Source: Phycisphaerales bacterium Planc_01 (lineage in GTDB: Bacteria > Planctomycetota > Phycisphaerae > Sedimentisphaerales > Anaerobacaceae). Taken from it: a stretch of 64,000 nucleotides of DNA. The position numbers and the translations under genes are program-made. Numbering within the stretch: position 1 is the first letter of the stretch; each line of letters begins with the position of its first letter. Shown here piece after piece: positions 53,758-63,222 of the stretch. Under the pieces are notes generated by a model. The model was given only the letters and a program-made list of their open reading frames with translations, was not told the DNA's origin and ran no database searches. The stretch spans positions 186,001 to 250,000 of the forward strand of contig LVBB01000109.1 in assembly GCA_001603075.1 (NCBI GenBank). Direction: 5' to 3'.

Positions 53758-53796
53758 CCAAGGTTGTCCGGTACCTTTTTTCGACCAGCGATGGGA
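53758..53796 (+). repeat. 39-nt direct repeat flanking GH43 gene, copy 2
   Basis: Same orientation as the copy at 52533, with about 33 of 39 positions identical: CCAAGGTTGTCCGGTACC at its start, TCGACCAGCGATGGGA at its end. It lies between the GH43 promoter-like region and the GH43 start codon, so it would be in the 5' untranslated leader. Confidence 0.75.
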
Positions 53797-53924
53797 GCCG
53801 CCTGCGTCGCCAGCCTCCTGCCGTGCGGGCAATATGAATCGTACTCTTTCCTTTGATCTACCCGATCACCTGGGACACCGCGTACTTCGGCGGGAGCGAC
53901 GAGCTTGTTTTTCACAACTCCCTT

Positions 53925-53952
53925 ATTTTACATAAGTTATGAAGAACAATAA
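53925..53952 (-). promoter_or_regulatory. Candidate promoter of the GH43 gene
   Basis: On the minus strand, TTATTG (53952-53947) and TAAAAT (53930-53925) are separated by 16 bases, the latter matching five of six bases of a consensus -10. It lies in the most AT-rich stretch of the region, about 270 bases before the GH43 start. Prediction only. Confidence 0.35.
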
Positions 53953-53977
53953 GCATAGCAGCTCTCAATTCAAATCG

Positions 53978-54001
53978 TCATGATGACCATGGTGATCATG
54001 A
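53978..54001. promoter_or_regulatory. 24-nt palindrome, candidate operator
   Basis: TCATGATGACCATGG continues to ...TCATGA, with 11 of 12 positions paired around a central CCATGG. It lies 25 bases upstream of the candidate -35 of the GH43 promoter, where an activator would bind. A regulator is not identified; the AraC protein at 23006 is distant. Confidence 0.45.
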
Positions 54002-54218
54002 TGATCGAGAATTGGCTGCATTTCTGACGCCGAGCTTCGTCGACGCGAGGCGGTCCCACTGTCGCTTGACAGGCACATATTGATTCAATTCCATGATGAG
54101 ATGAGTAATACTGCTGAGTCGGCTTCAGAATTCTCTACTGCCGCAACCCGGCCTAAGGTCCGATTTCCGGTATTCGTTGCCAAGCGTAAAGAGGGCCGTT
54201 CGAAGCCAGATCAAGCCT

Positions 54219-56192
54219 TCAAGCAGAGCCCAATCTCTCAAGTATCTTCTCCAGATCATAAACACAGCCCCCCCAGGTTCCACCGCTCACATTCTGGAGC
54301 GCTGCCCAGAGTCGGGTGTCGTCGGGCAGGTTGTCCCCCGGTTTCAGATCAGGATGCAGAGACCGGGCGTTCAGCACAGCCACCGCCCGCTGCGGCGTGT
54401 AGCGTTTGTTCCCTTCGCCGACAAAATCAATGCTCCCGGTTAGATTCTTCCGGTCGATAATCATCTCGATCACGTCTCCGTCCCGCAGTTTCCCGATGGG
54501 CCCTCCTGCCAGGGCTTCGGGGCCGACATGACCGATACAGGCGCCGGTGGAGACGCCGGAGAAACGGGCGTCCGTAATCACCGGCACGTGTTTGCCCCAG
54601 GGGATGTACTTCAACGCAGACGTGAGTTGATAGGTCTCTTCCATGCCGGTGCCGATCGGGCCGCAACCGATCAAGACAATGATGTCCCCCGGTTGAATCG
54701 GAGGATCGCTCTGGCCCTTGATCGCCTCGATGGCATCCTTCTCCGAGACGAACACTCTCGCCCGGGACGTGTGCCTGTAGACTTGGTCTTCATCGATCAC
54801 ACTCGGATCGACGGACGTGGCTTTGACTACGGCGCCCTGCGGCGCGATATTGCCGGAAGGAAAGACCATTGTGCTGGTCAATCCCGCCCGGCGGGCCGCA
54901 TCGGCGTCCATGATGATCTCATCGAAATCCAGGTTGTCCAGCTCCTTCAGGCGGGCTTTGATCGCCTTGCGTCGCGCGCTCTGCTGCCACCAGTCGAGAT
55001 TCTCGCCGAGGGTCCTTCCGGTGACCGTCATCACGTTCAGAGCGAGCAGGCCCATCTCCCGCAGGTGCAGCATGACTTCCGGGACGCCGCCTGCGGCGAA
55101 GACTTGGACGGTGGGGAAGTTTCGGGGGCCGTTGGGCAGCGCGTCGACCAGACGCGGGACCAGTTTGTTGATCCGGGTCCAGTCCTCCAACGTGGGTCGT
55201 GTCAGTCCGGCGGCATGCGCAACAGCCGGGATGTGCAGCAACATATTGGTCGAACCGCCGAACGCCGCGAAGACCAGCATGGCGTTCTCCAGCGACTCCT
55301 GCGTCACGATGTCTCGCATGGCGATCTTCCGCGTGGCAAGATTCACCAAGGCCAGTGCGGATCGACGCGCCATATCGACCCAGACGGCTTCCCCGGAGGG
55401 CGACAGGGCGCTGTGGGGAAGGGCCATGCCAAAGGCCTCGGCCACAACCTGGGACGATGCGGCCGTGCCGAGGAAGTGACAGCCGCCGCCCGCGGAACCG
55501 CAGCTGCCGCATCCCATCCGGGCGGCATAGTCCCGGTCGATCAACTGATGCGCGAAGCGTGCGCCCAGGGATTGGATCTGGGCGGTGTCTTCGGCGTCTT
55601 TGGTCGGCAACATGGCGCCGCCGGGCACGATGATCCCGGGCAGATTCCCGTTGCCCGCCAAGGCCATCATCATCGCGGGAAGACCTTTGTCACAGGTGGC
55701 CACGCCCATCACTCCTTTGCGGCGCGGCAAGGAACGAATGAGCCGGCGCATCACCTGGGCGGCGTCATTGCGATAGGGAAGGCTGTCATACATGCCTTCG
55801 GTCCCCTGTGTGCGTCCGTCGCACGGATCGCTGCAGAAACCGGCGAAGGGAAGCACGCCCTGTTGCTTCAGGGCCATCGCCGCTTCTTTGACCAGCAGAC
55901 CGATCTCCCAATGCCCCGAGTGGTATCCCAGAGCGATGGGCCGTCCGTCGTCCGCACGCAATCCACCAAGGGTACTGAGGATCAGATATTGATCGAGATT
56001 CGTATCCTCGGGCCTCCATCCCATGCCCGCGTCCTGGGTCATGCCGAACAGGTCGCCGCTGGGTGCGTGTCGCAGGATCTCATCGGTCAGCGGAAGCTGC
56101 CCTTGCGGGCCTTGCCCATGCGTGCGCATCGAGGAGATGGTTTCGTCGCCTCCGACAATCGCTTCGAAGGTTGGACCGTTGCAGTCAGCCAT
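54219..56192 (-). CDS. D-xylonate dehydratase, YjhG/YagF type
   Basis: A 657-residue IlvD/Edd-family dehydratase converting a C5 aldonate (D-xylonate) to 2-keto-3-deoxy-pentonate. Length and sequence fit the YjhG/YagF subgroup. Cysteines for the Fe-S cluster lie in GFCSDPCDG, ATCDKGLPAM and MGCGSCGSAGGGCHF; other conserved segments are AFGGSTNMLLHIPA and ITDARFSGVSTGACIGHVGPEA. AGGAAG precedes the ATG. It is the last gene of a minus-strand operon with a GntP-type permease, a 2-keto-3-deoxy-acid dehydratase-like protein and a semialdehyde dehydrogenase. That set defines a non-phosphorylating pentonate pathway. L-arabinonate is an alternative substrate. Confidence 0.88.
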   Translation of the reverse strand: MADCNGPTFEAIVGGDETISSMRTHGQGPQGQLPLTDEILRHAPSGDLFGMTQDAGMGWRPEDTNLDQYLILSTLGGLRADDGRPIALGYHSGHWEIGLLVKEAAMALKQQGVLPFAGFCSDPCDGRTQGTEGMYDSLPYRNDAAQVMRRLIRSLPRRKGVMGVATCDKGLPAMMMALAGNGNLPGIIVPGGAMLPTKDAEDTAQIQSLGARFAHQLIDRDYAARMGCGSCGSAGGGCHFLGTAASSQVVAEAFGMALPHSALSPSGEAVWVDMARRSALALVNLATRKIAMRDIVTQESLENAMLVFAAFGGSTNMLLHIPAVAHAAGLTRPTLEDWTRINKLVPRLVDALPNGPRNFPTVQVFAAGGVPEVMLHLREMGLLALNVMTVTGRTLGENLDWWQQSARRKAIKARLKELDNLDFDEIIMDADAARRAGLTSTMVFPSGNIAPQGAVVKATSVDPSVIDEDQVYRHTSRARVFVSEKDAIEAIKGQSDPPIQPGDIIVLIGCGPIGTGMEETYQLTSALKYIPWGKHVPVITDARFSGVSTGACIGHVGPEALAGGPIGKLRDGDVIEMIIDRKNLTGSIDFVGEGNKRYTPQRAVAVLNARSLHPDLKPGDNLPDDTRLWAALQNVSGGTWGGCVYDLEKILERLGSA

Positions 56193-56216
56193 TGAACACT
56201 TCCTGGTTGTGGAGGA

Positions 56217-57800
56217 TCACACGTTCTTCTGCGTCCATTCGCCATCGACCAGGCGCCACATGGAGCCGGTCGGATTCTTATCTTGAAGCTCCACGGGCAG
56301 CCGATGCGAACGGACGTTGTCATAACAGTAAAGGGCGGCGAAGCGGAGCATGGAGGCCGGCAATCCCACGGCGGTAAACCCCGGATGTCCCGTGGCCGGG
56401 TACGGGCCGCCGTGATTCATGGACGCAACGACCGCCACGCCGGTCGGCGCCTTATCGTTCAGGAGTCTGCCGACCTTGGGACGCAACTCGGGTTCGAGAA
56501 TCGCGTACTCACGATCGTCCCGACCCTGGGTGTGCGAATACACGCATCCGGTCAGGTTGCCTTCCAGGGCAGAGGCAACCTCTCTCATCTGCTCGATGTC
56601 GTCGGCCACCACAATCAGACTGGCCGTGCCGAACGCCTCGGTCTGAAGCGCATCGGGATTGCCGATGAAGGTCTTGCCGTCCACGCGCATCAGGGTGTTG
56701 GCGAACCGATAGCCATCGCCTTCGACCTTGTTGCCGCCCACGATCAACACCGCCCCGGCGGCCTTGAGGATTTCGACGGCCTCCAGGATACCATCCGGTC
56801 CCTTGGGCGAGAGCAGAACGCCCGGCCGATTCCCGGCGAAGGTCTCGGCCAGCGTTCCGATGAATCGTTCGGTCCGTTCGCCTTTCTGCAAGACCATCAG
56901 TCCCGGATTCGTACAGAACTGGCCGGCGCCCAAGGCGCAGGATCCGAACAGTTCAGCCGCGATTTCGGCCGAGCGTTCCTCCAGGGCCCCTGGCAGGATG
57001 AAGATCGGATTGACGCTGGACATCTCGAGGTAGATCGGTTTGCCGGCCCGGTCCGCCGCGGCTTTGAGCTGCAAGCCGGCGGACTTGCTGCCGGTGAAGG
57101 CGGAAGCGCCGATCTGCGGATGACAGACCAGTTGCAGTCCGAGTTCCGGGGGCGTGCGGTAGATCATCTGCACCGTCGCGGGGGGGAGCCCTGTTTCTGT
57201 AACGGCTTCGAAGGCCAGGCGAGCAAAGGCCAGGGTCGTTCCGGGATGACCTGTGTTGGCCTTGGCGATCACGGGGTTGCCGGCTGCGATGGCGGCGACG
57301 AAGTCACCACCGGCGATCGAGTTGAACGCGAACGGGAAATTGTTCGGCCCGAACACAGAAACCGGACCGTCCAGAGGGCCCATCATGCTGCGGATGTTTG
57401 CCGAAGTGTCGATGGTGGCGTGGCACCAGCTCAATTCGCGCGCCGCCTGGGCGGCCTTGCGCATCTGGTCCGTGGTGCGAGGAAGCTCTCCGTTCCTGAG
57501 TCTCGGTTCCTTGGGAAGACCGGTTTCAAGATTGGCGATCTCGACCAACTCGTCTGTATGGGCCTCGATCTTGTCCGCGAACAGGTCCAGGAACCGGGCG
57601 AACCTCTCCCGAGGGGCCTCTCTCAGTTCAATCGCCGCCTGCTTGCCGGCCACGATCGCTTCGTGTACATCGTCCGGGCCGCAGACGGGATACACCTGGG
57701 GAAGGACCTGTTTGTTTGCGGGATTCACTGCGTGGAAATGCCCGGCCGGGTCTTTGGGGTCCCGCCACCGGCCTGCGATGAGTACGTTCTGGTAATCCAT
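56217..57800 (-). CDS. Alpha-ketoglutarate semialdehyde dehydrogenase
   Basis: A 527-residue aldehyde dehydrogenase of the 2,5-dioxovalerate / alpha-ketoglutaric semialdehyde subgroup, oxidising 2,5-dioxopentanoate to 2-oxoglutarate with NAD(P). The catalytic Cys is in GAGQFCTNPGL near residue 300 and the general-base Glu in YLEMSSVNPIF near 256; FTGSKSAG marks the cofactor site. The sequence FGPNNFPFAFNSIAGGDF is typical of this subgroup. AGGAGAAGAAC precedes the ATG. It lies 24 bases upstream of the xylonate dehydratase gene, in the same transcript. Confidence 0.88.
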   Translation of the reverse strand: MDYQNVLIAGRWRDPKDPAGHFHAVNPANKQVLPQVYPVCGPDDVHEAIVAGKQAAIELREAPRERFARFLDLFADKIEAHTDELVEIANLETGLPKEPRLRNGELPRTTDQMRKAAQAARELSWCHATIDTSANIRSMMGPLDGPVSVFGPNNFPFAFNSIAGGDFVAAIAAGNPVIAKANTGHPGTTLAFARLAFEAVTETGLPPATVQMIYRTPPELGLQLVCHPQIGASAFTGSKSAGLQLKAAADRAGKPIYLEMSSVNPIFILPGALEERSAEIAAELFGSCALGAGQFCTNPGLMVLQKGERTERFIGTLAETFAGNRPGVLLSPKGPDGILEAVEILKAAGAVLIVGGNKVEGDGYRFANTLMRVDGKTFIGNPDALQTEAFGTASLIVVADDIEQMREVASALEGNLTGCVYSHTQGRDDREYAILEPELRPKVGRLLNDKAPTGVAVVASMNHGGPYPATGHPGFTAVGLPASMLRFAALYCYDNVRSHRLPVELQDKNPTGSMWRLVDGEWTQKNV

Positions 57801-57818
57801 GTTCTTCTCCTGATCCTG

Positions 57819-58634
57819 CTATGATTCGACCCGGTTTTCGAGAACCAGGGCGTCGATGGTGATGATGACCTTGTCGCCGACGGACAGCGAAAACTCCTTC
57901 TCCGGAATGATCCCCGTGCCCGTCATGAGAAACGCGCCGAAGGGAAAGCTCATCTCCAGGGTCAGATAGGAGGCCAGTTCTTCGAAGGGCCGTTTGATCT
58001 GCGAGGTATTCGTGTCGCCCTTGAAGATGACTTCGTCGTTTCGTTCGATCACCAACTCGATCGGGAGGTCCCGCATGCGATCCGCCCGTGTGAGACAGAT
58101 TCCCGGGCCGATGGCACAGGACCCGTCATACATCTTGGCCTGGGGCAGATAGAGGGGGTTCTCGCCTTCGATGTTTCGGGAGGAGACGTCGTTGCCCACG
58201 CAATACCCGAGGATTTCCGCGTGGCTGTTGACCAGCAGGGTCAACTCCGGCTCCGGCACGTTCCAGTGACTGTCCCTGCGGATGCGGATGGCCGCCTGGG
58301 TGCCTTTGACTCTCCAACCGATGGCCTTGAAGAACAGCTCCGGTCGCTTCGCCTCGTAGACCAGATCGTAGACGTTCTTGACGTCGGTTTCCGCCTCGCG
58401 CGCGTCCCGGCTGCGTGAATAGGTGACGCCGCAGGCCCAGACCTCCTGATCGTATTCGATCGGAGGCAGCACCTGCCCCACGACCGGCTCGGTCGTCTGC
58501 AGGCTGGCCACATAGGGATGAATCTCAGCCGAGCGCATACCACAGAACCGTTTGAAGTCGAACTCGGGCGACAGAAGCGTTCCATCCAGCGCCCAGCGTT
58601 CGGCGTCTGCACATCGATGTTTGGTCAGGACCAT
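57819..58634 (-). CDS. FAH-family 2-keto-3-deoxy-pentonate dehydratase-like protein
   Basis: A 271-residue fumarylacetoacetate-hydrolase-superfamily protein. Metal ligands typical of the fold are in [10 protein letters not shown] (Glu) and [20 protein letters not shown] (Asp), followed by [13 protein letters not shown]. Members next to xylonate dehydratase and semialdehyde dehydrogenase are 2-keto-3-deoxy-D-xylonate (or L-arabinonate) dehydratases, making 2,5-dioxopentanoate; that function is inferred here from context. Start 58634 is supported by GGAG 8 bases upstream; ATG at 58658 is an alternative. It lies between permease and dehydrogenase genes. Confidence 0.85.
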   Translation of the reverse strand: MVLTKHRCADAERWALDGTLLSPEFDFKRFCGMRSAEIHPYVASLQTTEPVVGQVLPPIEYDQEVWACGVTYSRSRDAREAETDVKNVYDLVYEAKRPELFFKAIGWRVKGTQAAIRIRRDSHWNVPEPELTLLVNSHAEILGYCVGNDVSSRNIEGENPLYLPQAKMYDGSCAIGPGICLTRADRMRDLPIELVIERNDEVIFKGDTNTSQIKRPFEELASYLTLEMSFPFGAFLMTGTGIIPEKEFSLSVGDKVIITIDALVLENRVES

Positions 58635-58668
58635 GAATCCTACTCCTTGCGCGGTCATTCGTCGGTTT

Positions 58669-60006
58669 CTACAGCACAATCAAACCAATAATCCAGAGGA
58701 TTGTACAGGCAAGAACCCCCATGCAAATCGTGCCGGTGGTCATGAGTTTGTATCCAGTCTTGACATCCATGCCGCTCATCTGCGTGACCACCCAGAAGAA
58801 ACTGTCGTTGGCGTGTGAGGCGACCATGGAGCCGGCGCCGATGGCCAGCACGGCCAGCGCACGGCCGAGCGGCGAATCCAGTCCCATCGAGCCGAGCATG
58901 GGGGCCACGATCGAGGCGGTCGTGATGATGGCCACAGTGGAGGACCCTTGGGCCGCACGAATCGCTGCCGCCGCCGTGAAAGGCAGCCACAACCCTATCG
59001 TCATCGAGGACATCGCCTTGCCAATCGTATCGGCGATGCCTGAATTCTGGAGCACTTTGCCGAACGCGCCTCCGGCACCGGTAATCAGAATGATCATGGC
59101 CGCGGCCTTCATTGCCTCGCCGACCCAGCCGGACGATGAAAGCATACTCTTGTCGAACGGCCTGGGCAGTGTCACAGCAGTGCCGATTCCGATCAGCAGG
59201 GCGATCAAAGGAGTGCCGACGAAGCTGACGCCCCGATAGAGGCTGCTCTGTCCCAAGGGATGAGTAGGATACTCCGCAATGGATTTCAAAACGATCAAAC
59301 CGATGGGGACAAGAATGGGAAGGACGGCATGAAGAGCCGAAGGAGCCGTCCTCTGTCGGGCGGTGAATTCCTCTTCTGTCAATTCCGGGTTGGGATCGAT
59401 CTGGATACGCCCTGCTACTTTCACCGCCCAGAACCAGCAGAAGAATAGGGTCAAAAGACTCACCGGAATCCCGATCAGAAGGACCCACCCAAGGTCCGCT
59501 TCCAGGATACCAGCGGCCGCGATCGGACCGGGAGTGGGAGGGACCAGCGTATGGGCCACCATAAGGCCCAAGGCAAGCGCAATGGCCGTTGTCGCGAGAG
59601 ACAGCCCCGCCCGTTTGGTCAACGTCTTGTTCAAAGGGGTCAGAATTACAAAACCCGAATCCGCAAATACAGGAATGGAGACGATATAACCAATCAGAAC
59701 CATGGCAGGTGTCACGTTCTTCTTGCCGATGACCTTCAAAATACGTTCGGCCAAGGCAAGGGCGCCTCCGGATTTGTCCAGGAATGCGCCAATAATAGCC
59801 CCTGCAACAATCACGACACCGATCCTCCCGATCGTTCCACCGAAACCCTCTTCGATGGAAGAGACGATTTCGTGCAGAGGCATACGGGAACAGATCCCGA
59901 AGAACAGAGCCGCCATGATCAGGGCCAGAAAGGCATGGAGATTATACCGGGTTGTGGAGATCACAATGAGGACGATGCTCAACACAAGCAGTACCACAAT
60001 CAGCAT
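58669..60006 (-). CDS. GntP-family aldonate permease
   Basis: A 445-residue polytopic inner-membrane transporter of the gluconate:H+ symporter (GntP) family with about 12 transmembrane helices. Family-type segments include [62 protein letters not shown] and [19 protein letters not shown]. The first ATG of the frame lies upstream at 60096, but GGAG 7 bases before 60006 and the immediate hydrophobic start favour 60006. It is the first gene of the pentonate operon, so its likely cargo is xylonate, arabinonate or gluconate. Confidence 0.9.
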   Translation of the reverse strand: MLIVVLLVLSIVLIVISTTRYNLHAFLALIMAALFFGICSRMPLHEIVSSIEEGFGGTIGRIGVVIVAGAIIGAFLDKSGGALALAERILKVIGKKNVTPAMVLIGYIVSIPVFADSGFVILTPLNKTLTKRAGLSLATTAIALALGLMVAHTLVPPTPGPIAAAGILEADLGWVLLIGIPVSLLTLFFCWFWAVKVAGRIQIDPNPELTEEEFTARQRTAPSALHAVLPILVPIGLIVLKSIAEYPTHPLGQSSLYRGVSFVGTPLIALLIGIGTAVTLPRPFDKSMLSSSGWVGEAMKAAAMIILITGAGGAFGKVLQNSGIADTIGKAMSSMTIGLWLPFTAAAAIRAAQGSSTVAIITTASIVAPMLGSMGLDSPLGRALAVLAIGAGSMVASHANDSFFWVVTQMSGMDVKTGYKLMTTGTICMGVLACTILWIIGLIVL

Positions 60007-60336
60007 GATCGGACTCCGTTGACACAAAAAGACCGGCTCGTCAGGCCACACAATCCAAGTGTCCCTCAAGCAAGGCATCTTGGAAAGGAAATTCATCGGT
60101 CTGGGCGATTTCAGGGGTATCTATATCCGTGGCACTATGCGCGACGGCCTGGATAGCTTCCTGGAAGACTCCGGAATCGACTAGCCGTCCCCACGTCTCC
60201 AACGACAACCCCTTTTCCGAAAGTCAGTTCAAGTGAACTTTCGCACTTTTTGATCTGGTAATGTGGATGTGGTATCAAGAGAATCATACCAACCTTCCGA
60301 TGGGTGTTGTGAGAGACATCCGACAATGAGGTTGGT
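60007..60336. other. Intergenic region between pentonate operon and transposase
   Basis: About 330 bases containing the promoter region of the permease gene (minus), not identifiable by eye, and probably the left end of the truncated IS. AAGTGAACTTTCGCACTTTT at 60231-60250 has a 16/20 look-alike in the same orientation at 63364-63383 and is a candidate terminal repeat. No gene supported. Confidence 0.35.
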
Positions 60337-61322
60337 ATGGTTACGACATCTACTGTATCGACATGGACGGCTCTGCTCCAACAGTGTTTCCCCGTGTTCA
60401 CGGCGCCCGGTACCCAGATCTTTCTGGCTCTGGTTACGGGATGGGTCCTGTGCACCGGCCGACACACCATCACCGGCATCCTGCCCTTCGCCGATCCGAT
60501 GGGGCGGCACGCCCACGATGCCTTCCACCGCTTCTTGCCCGATGCCCACTGGGAGAGGGATGCCTTGTGGAAGCTCTTGACGGTTCTGCTGGTCAAGACC
60601 TTCGCCGCCTCGGGCGTCGTCGAACTGGACTTGTACGATACGCTCTTTTATCGCTGCGGGCGAAAGGTCTGTGGCGCCGGCTGGTGGCGCGATGCGGTGC
60701 GGTCCACGCAGACCCGGACCGTCTCGGCCTGGGGCTTGAACCTGGTGGTTCTGACGTTGCGGGTGTATCCGTCCTGGGGTGGCGAACCGCTGGGGCTGCC
60801 GATCCTGATGCGGCTGCATCGCAAACAGGGTGCTTCGCTGATCGACCTGGCTCAGGAGATGCTCCAGCAGGTCGCTGCCTGGCTGCCCGAAAGGGCCTTT
60901 CGGCTGCACGCCGATGAATTTTACGCCACCTTGGCGGGCCGAAGTCTCCTCCGTATCCACCTGATCAGCCGGATGCGACGGGATGCGGACCTCTCCGAGC
61001 CGTCGCGGGCGACGGGCCACAAGAAGAGATCGGGTCGCCCACGCCAAAAGGGGCGTGCCCTGTCTACTCCCCAACAGATGGCCCGCCGCGTCCACTCGTG
61101 GCGGTCGGTCACTACGGTCGAACGGGATCAGGTCAGCAAGCGTTTGATCTATGCCCGGCGAGTACTTTGGCATCGTGTCTGCAAGACCCCGGTGCTGCTG
61201 GCCATCAGCCGGGACCCCGAAGGCAAGGAACACGACGACTTCTTTTTCATGACCGACCTGTCCCTGCCCCCCGCGCAGATCATCGCGGGATTCGCCGGTC
61301 GCTGGAGTATCGAGGACACCTT
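60337..61322 (+). pseudogene. Truncated transposase, IS701-like (DDE_5 type)
   Basis: About 328 codons of a DDE transposase remain: GRHTITGILPFAD, HDAFHRFLPDAHWERDALW, a first-acid-like ELDLYDTLFYRCGRKVCG, a second acid in LHADEFYATL, and the late motif GRWSIEDTF. The protein stops matching exactly where the second IS begins (61323); the open frame runs on to 61377 only through IS sequence. GAGGTT precedes ATG 60337. The missing C-terminal part is not on the far side of the inserted IS, so a deletion accompanied or followed the insertion. Confidence 0.8.
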
Positions 61323-62613
61323 CGAATGGCGGTCCGTTAAGCGGCATGGTGTCTGGCTTTCCATAGGGCACGGGTGATGTGGAGTGAAGGGTAGTGTTTA
61401 TGGTCACGACGCACGGCCCGTGGTTCTAAACGACCGGGTCGGTCCGGATTGAGGTGGCTGGCGATCTCGGTGAGCATGGCGTGGTAGATCCCCGGCACGG
61501 CCGCCGGGGGAGCGTGGCCCAAGGCGGAACTGAAGCTCAGGATCGCACGCACGGCATGCACGAAGCTGATGCGTAACGGGTCCTGCACACCGGCGGCGGT
61601 CGCCGCCTCCAGCATGAGGATGCGCACCAGATTCCGTGCGATCATGCGGGCGATGATCTCCCTGCGAATCCCATCGGGCGTCTGACTTCGCAGCACGTCG
61701 GCCGACAAGGTGATCTTGAGCTCGCGCAACAGCGTCTCGATCCGCCATCGCCAGCCATAGAGCTGGACGACCTGCTCGGCCGGATAGCGAACCGGGTCCA
61801 CCAGAGACGTGACGAACCAGACGTTCTGGCGTCGCCCTCGAACCCGCAGGACCGCTCGGATGAAACGCACGTCGATGTGCGTGGGCAATGACGGGTCCCT
61901 GCGGCGATGGAGTCGGCCCAGATTCAACCGGCCAAGGAAGTCTTCGCTGCTGTAGCGTGTGATGCGTTTGACCTTGGCGATCTTGAGCCAATGGTGCGCC
62001 CGGGTGAGGAACTCCAGGCCGTGGCGTTGGTACTCCACATAGAGCGGAGCCCCCGCAAAATGCCGGTCGCCGATGAATAGATCGCCCTGGCCGAGGGATC
62101 CAAGGATGGACCAGAGCAGGCCCCATTCACTCTGGCGATACGGGCCCAACGCATAGTCCAGGATCGTCATCGTGCGTGCCACGGACAGCGTCACCAGGCG
62201 AGCCCGTGGATAGCGTCCTCGACCGTGGTGGCCCTTGTTGACTCCAAAGGTCTTGACCAGTTCCGGCGTACGAATCATCGACACACAGGTTCCATCGACC
62301 AGAACGACTCCTCGGGCCAGATGGCAGACAGGATCATGTGAAGCACGGTGACCACCGGGGTGATCTTGCGCGTGCGGAAGCGGTAACCGACCTCCTGGCA
62401 GGTGCGCTCGATGAGTTCGTCGGGCACTACATTGCGGATCGAGTGCAGGACCGAACTCTGGAGGGAATCAGAAATCTTCACAGTGGTTCGAGCGCTTTGG
62501 CCGATGGTATCCTTACGCATGTTTGGGTCTCCTTACCGATAGAGGTACTCGTCAATACAACTATCGGCTACGGGAGACCTTTCTCTTTGATTCCCTTAAC
62601 GGACCGCCATTCG
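61323..62613. mobile_element. IS4-like insertion sequence with 18-bp terminal inverted repeats
   Basis: Bounded by perfect inverted repeats CGAATGGCGGTCCGTTAA (61323-61340) and its complement (62596-62613). Total 1291 bases. It carries an IS4-type transposase gene on the minus strand that is frameshifted and internally shortened, so the copy is probably not autonomous. No target-site duplication flanks it (left ...GACACCTT, right CGGGTGGT), consistent with rearrangement at the ends. The left neighbour is a cut transposase gene, the right neighbour a cut esterase gene. Confidence 0.85.
61337..62520 (-). pseudogene. IS4-family transposase, frameshifted and internally deleted
   Basis: Two overlapping reading frames make up the gene. 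62520-62275 gives an N-terminal 81 residues (PDELIERTCQEVGYRFRTRK). 62284-61337, whose frame reads back to VVLVDGTCVSM (first catalytic Asp), gives the rest. The second Asp is in FIGDRHFAG. The IS4 signature Y-x2-R-x3-E-x6-K is exact in YGWRWRIETLLRELK. Only ~75 residues precede VDGT, clearly fewer than in intact IS4-family proteins, so an internal deletion plus frame change is likely. The C-terminus reaches into the terminal repeat. Confidence 0.8.
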
Positions 62614-63222
62614 CGGGTGGTGCCGGAATACGATCCGAAACAGGGTTACGAACTGGCTGGTTCTGTCTGGTTCCAAGGGTGGAACGACTTGGTTGACAGT
62701 TGGACGTATAACAACCGGATGAAGCCCGGCGGGTACGACCTGTATTGCCAACTGCTGACGGATCTCATTCGCGATGTGCGTAAGGATCTGAATGCACCGA
62801 AGTTGCCATTCGTGATTGGGGTGATCGGGATTGGAGGCGTGAAGGAAGGAGAGAAGCGGCCCCAATTATACTTCCGCCAGGCCCAGGCCGCGCCAGCGTT
62901 GCTGCCCGAGTTCCAGGGCAACGTGGTGGCGGTGCAGACGGCGCCCTACTGGGACTGCGATCTGGATGCGCTGCAACAGCGGATGGAGAGACTTGACGCC
63001 AGGATGGAGCAAGAGGTCAAGAAGGATCCGAACCTGAGCCAAGCGGCGAGAGACGAGGCGTACCGGAAGGCCGTGGCGGAGAACCTCACGCCGGAGGAGT
63101 TGAAACGCCTGAAGGGTATCTCCAACGGGGGCTACAATTATCTCGGCGCCGCCAAGATCGTGGCGCCAATCGGCAAGGCCTTCGCTGACGCCATGGCACA
63201 GTTCTGCGGCAAGCAGCCATGA
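62614..63222 (+). pseudogene. 3' fragment of a sialate O-acetylesterase gene
   Basis: About 202 codons begin exactly at the IS boundary with RVVPEYDPKQGYELAGSVWF, then QGWNDLVDSWTYNNRMKPGGYD and LPFVIGVIGIGGVKE. These match the C-terminal half of SASA-family (sialate O-acetylesterase, CE6-like) proteins common in Planctomycetota. A coiled, charged tail (~residues 105-170 of the fragment) follows. The N-terminal half with signal peptide and catalytic serine is gone, and no start codon with ribosome-binding site remains. The open frame extends back into the IS to 62338 only by chance. Confidence 0.8.

Larger units (their letters stand above)
53655..54218. other. AT-rich intergenic regulatory region upstream of GH43
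   Basis: About 560 bases, with 53900-54010 clearly more AT-rich than anything else nearby. It holds the second 39-nt direct repeat, a promoter-like pair at 53925-53952 and a 24-nt palindrome at 53978-54001, listed separately. No coding sequence is supported. Confidence 0.5.

Noticed and set aside
60030-60183. Short plus-strand frame ending in a protein-like tail (IRGTMRDGLDSFLEDSGID)
   Set aside because: Only about 50 codons after a stop, no start with ribosome-binding site, no family match; could be a relic but not supportable.
62338-62613. N-terminal part of the open frame leading into the esterase fragment
   Set aside because: This part is antisense to the IS4 transposase; the frame is joined to the esterase only by the IS insertion.
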